Shown one piece after another: positions 63,457 to 64,000 of a stretch of DNA of 64,000 bases. The stretch is taken from the NCBI RefSeq assembly GCF_025336485.1, contig NZ_JAODAB010000017.1, positions 59,539 through 123,538 on the forward strand. Reading direction: 5' to 3'. A model generated the notes under the pieces. The model searched no databases. It had not been told where the DNA came from and saw only the letters and a program-made list of their open reading frames with translations. Position 1 is the first letter of the stretch. Each line of letters opens with the position of its first letter. This DNA comes from Pseudomonas citri. GTDB lineage: Bacteria > Pseudomonadota > Gammaproteobacteria > Pseudomonadales > Pseudomonadaceae. The position numbers and the translations under genes are program-made.

Positions 63457-63750
63457 TCATGGTTTCGCCCCATACAGGTCCAGCCCGGATTTGGGCGTAA
63501 CGGCCATGACCACGTCATCAATGACCGCCTTGCCCATCACCGTGAAGTAATGCGCAGCCCAGGCGTGTCGGTCGGTATCGCGTATGAACGCTGCGTCTTC
63601 GGCAAACGCCTTCGCCAGAAATAGCAGGTCCGACGCCATTGCCAGTGCCTCGTAGACGGGTACGCCAGCGCGGACATGAAACAGTGGGTGACCTGAGCAA
63701 TAGACGAAGGGCGTCAGGCCGATGGTCTTTTCTTCCGTGTGTTCAGTCAT
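63457..63750 (-). CDS. DUF3077-family protein
   Basis: This 97-aa protein has the DUF3077 pattern: FHVRAGVPVYEALAMASDLL, FLAKAFAEDAAF, AAHYFTVMGKAVIDDVV. Its function is unknown and it is typical of Pseudomonas. GGAGGTGATCA precedes the ATG. A leader with the same predicted pseudoknot as the DUF6124 gene lies upstream, and a hairpin follows. DUF6124 and DUF3077 may be distant relatives, given similar helices. Confidence 0.85.
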   Translation of the reverse strand: MTEHTEEKTIGLTPFVYCSGHPLFHVRAGVPVYEALAMASDLLFLAKAFAEDAAFIRDTDRHAWAAHYFTVMGKAVIDDVVMAVTPKSGLDLYGAKP

Positions 63751-64000
63751 TGATCACCTCCGATGATAGAGGTGCAGTGACATTCGGATTCTGAATCGAG
63801 GGGATCGGAGTGCGGGAATCTGTATGGGTCGACTGTTCGCATTGTCTAGCTCCTTGACCGTTAGGAGCTGCCACTTCTCGTTACCAAGCGAATGGGTGGC
63901 AGCTGCGCGCAGGTTGGTAAACCGGGGACTGTCAGATTTTTTGTGTTCGGGCCGGTAGCGGCCTGCCGTCAGGCAGGCCTTGATTTCACCAGGTCGGCCT
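63751..64000 (-). promoter_or_regulatory. DUF3077 leader region
   Basis: This is non-coding. Besides the pseudoknot it holds a perfect GGCCTGCC-GTCA-GGCAGGCC hairpin (63960-63979) farther upstream on the minus strand. There is no T-run, so it is not a standard terminator. Confidence 0.55.
63866..63920 (-). ncRNA. Predicted H-type pseudoknot in the DUF3077 leader
   Basis: On the minus strand, stem 1 is TTACCAA (63920-63914) with TTGGTAA (63887-63881), 7 bp. Stem 2 is AGCTGCCAC (63904-63896) with GTGGCAGCT (63874-63866), 9 bp. Order and spacings match those in the DUF6124 leader. An alternative hairpin, AGCTCCT (63869-63863) with AGGAGCT (63854-63848) on the minus strand, overlaps the 3' strand of stem 2, so the two structures exclude each other. 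Confidence 0.7.

Overview
The window is a stretch of Pseudomonas chromosome, most likely from the P. fluorescens complex. The left end (psrA, lexA, sulA, topA, a DUF1653 gene, fadA, fadB, a usp gene, uup, slt) has a gene order I know from Pseudomonas genomes. Coding sequence is GC-rich, twin LexA and PsrA operators are readable, and REP elements of the 'GGGCTTGCTCGCGA' type sit between operons. No rRNA, tRNA, CRISPR array or insertion sequence was seen.

Layout. 0-17 kb is core: the fatty-acid regulator psrA (5' end only), the SOS genes lexA and sulA, topA, the beta-oxidation operon fadBA, a stress protein, an ABC-F ATPase, soluble lytic transglycosylase and an ABC exporter. 17-26 kb holds an alpha/beta hydrolase, an Lrp/HAD/aminotransferase group, ghrA, an unfamiliar two-gene HEPN plus membrane-protein cassette (22.0-24.2 kb), a GNAT enzyme and a cupin. 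26-42.5 kb is a large catabolic and uptake block. Ten minus-strand genes, mostly overlapping at ATGA junctions, encode a HAD dehalogenase-like enzyme, an amine oxidase, a peptide-type ABC importer (binding protein, two permeases, fused double ATPase), a three-part opine-oxidase-like dehydrogenase and an ArgE-like deacylase. Beside them lie a succinate-semialdehyde-type dehydrogenase, a tartrate/malate-type dehydrogenase and a divergent aldehyde dehydrogenase. Together they look like import and oxidative breakdown of an N-substituted amino acid, opine or small peptide.

42.5-57 kb is a mix of housekeeping and regulatory genes: GFA and CPBP proteins, LysR with RidA, a VOC protein, a hydrolase, AzlCD with Lrp, an MlaA lipoprotein, a two-component system next to kefFC, and an aldo/keto reductase with LysR and RidA. 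57-64 kb is accessory and defence-like: a RES/Xre toxin-antitoxin pair, an AT-rich NERD-nuclease/helicase gene and an Abi_2 (AbiD/AbiF-type) HEPN gene with a strong hairpin just upstream.

The most interesting signal is an interleaved pair of stems (an H-type pseudoknot) in the leaders of the DUF6124 gene (56936-56993, plus strand) and the DUF3077 gene (63920-63866, minus strand). Both stems are kept by compensatory base changes, and spacings are nearly identical. The two copies face each other across the defence cargo. This looks like a cis-acting RNA that I cannot name. The HEPN/membrane cassette and the Abi_2 hairpin are the next best leads.
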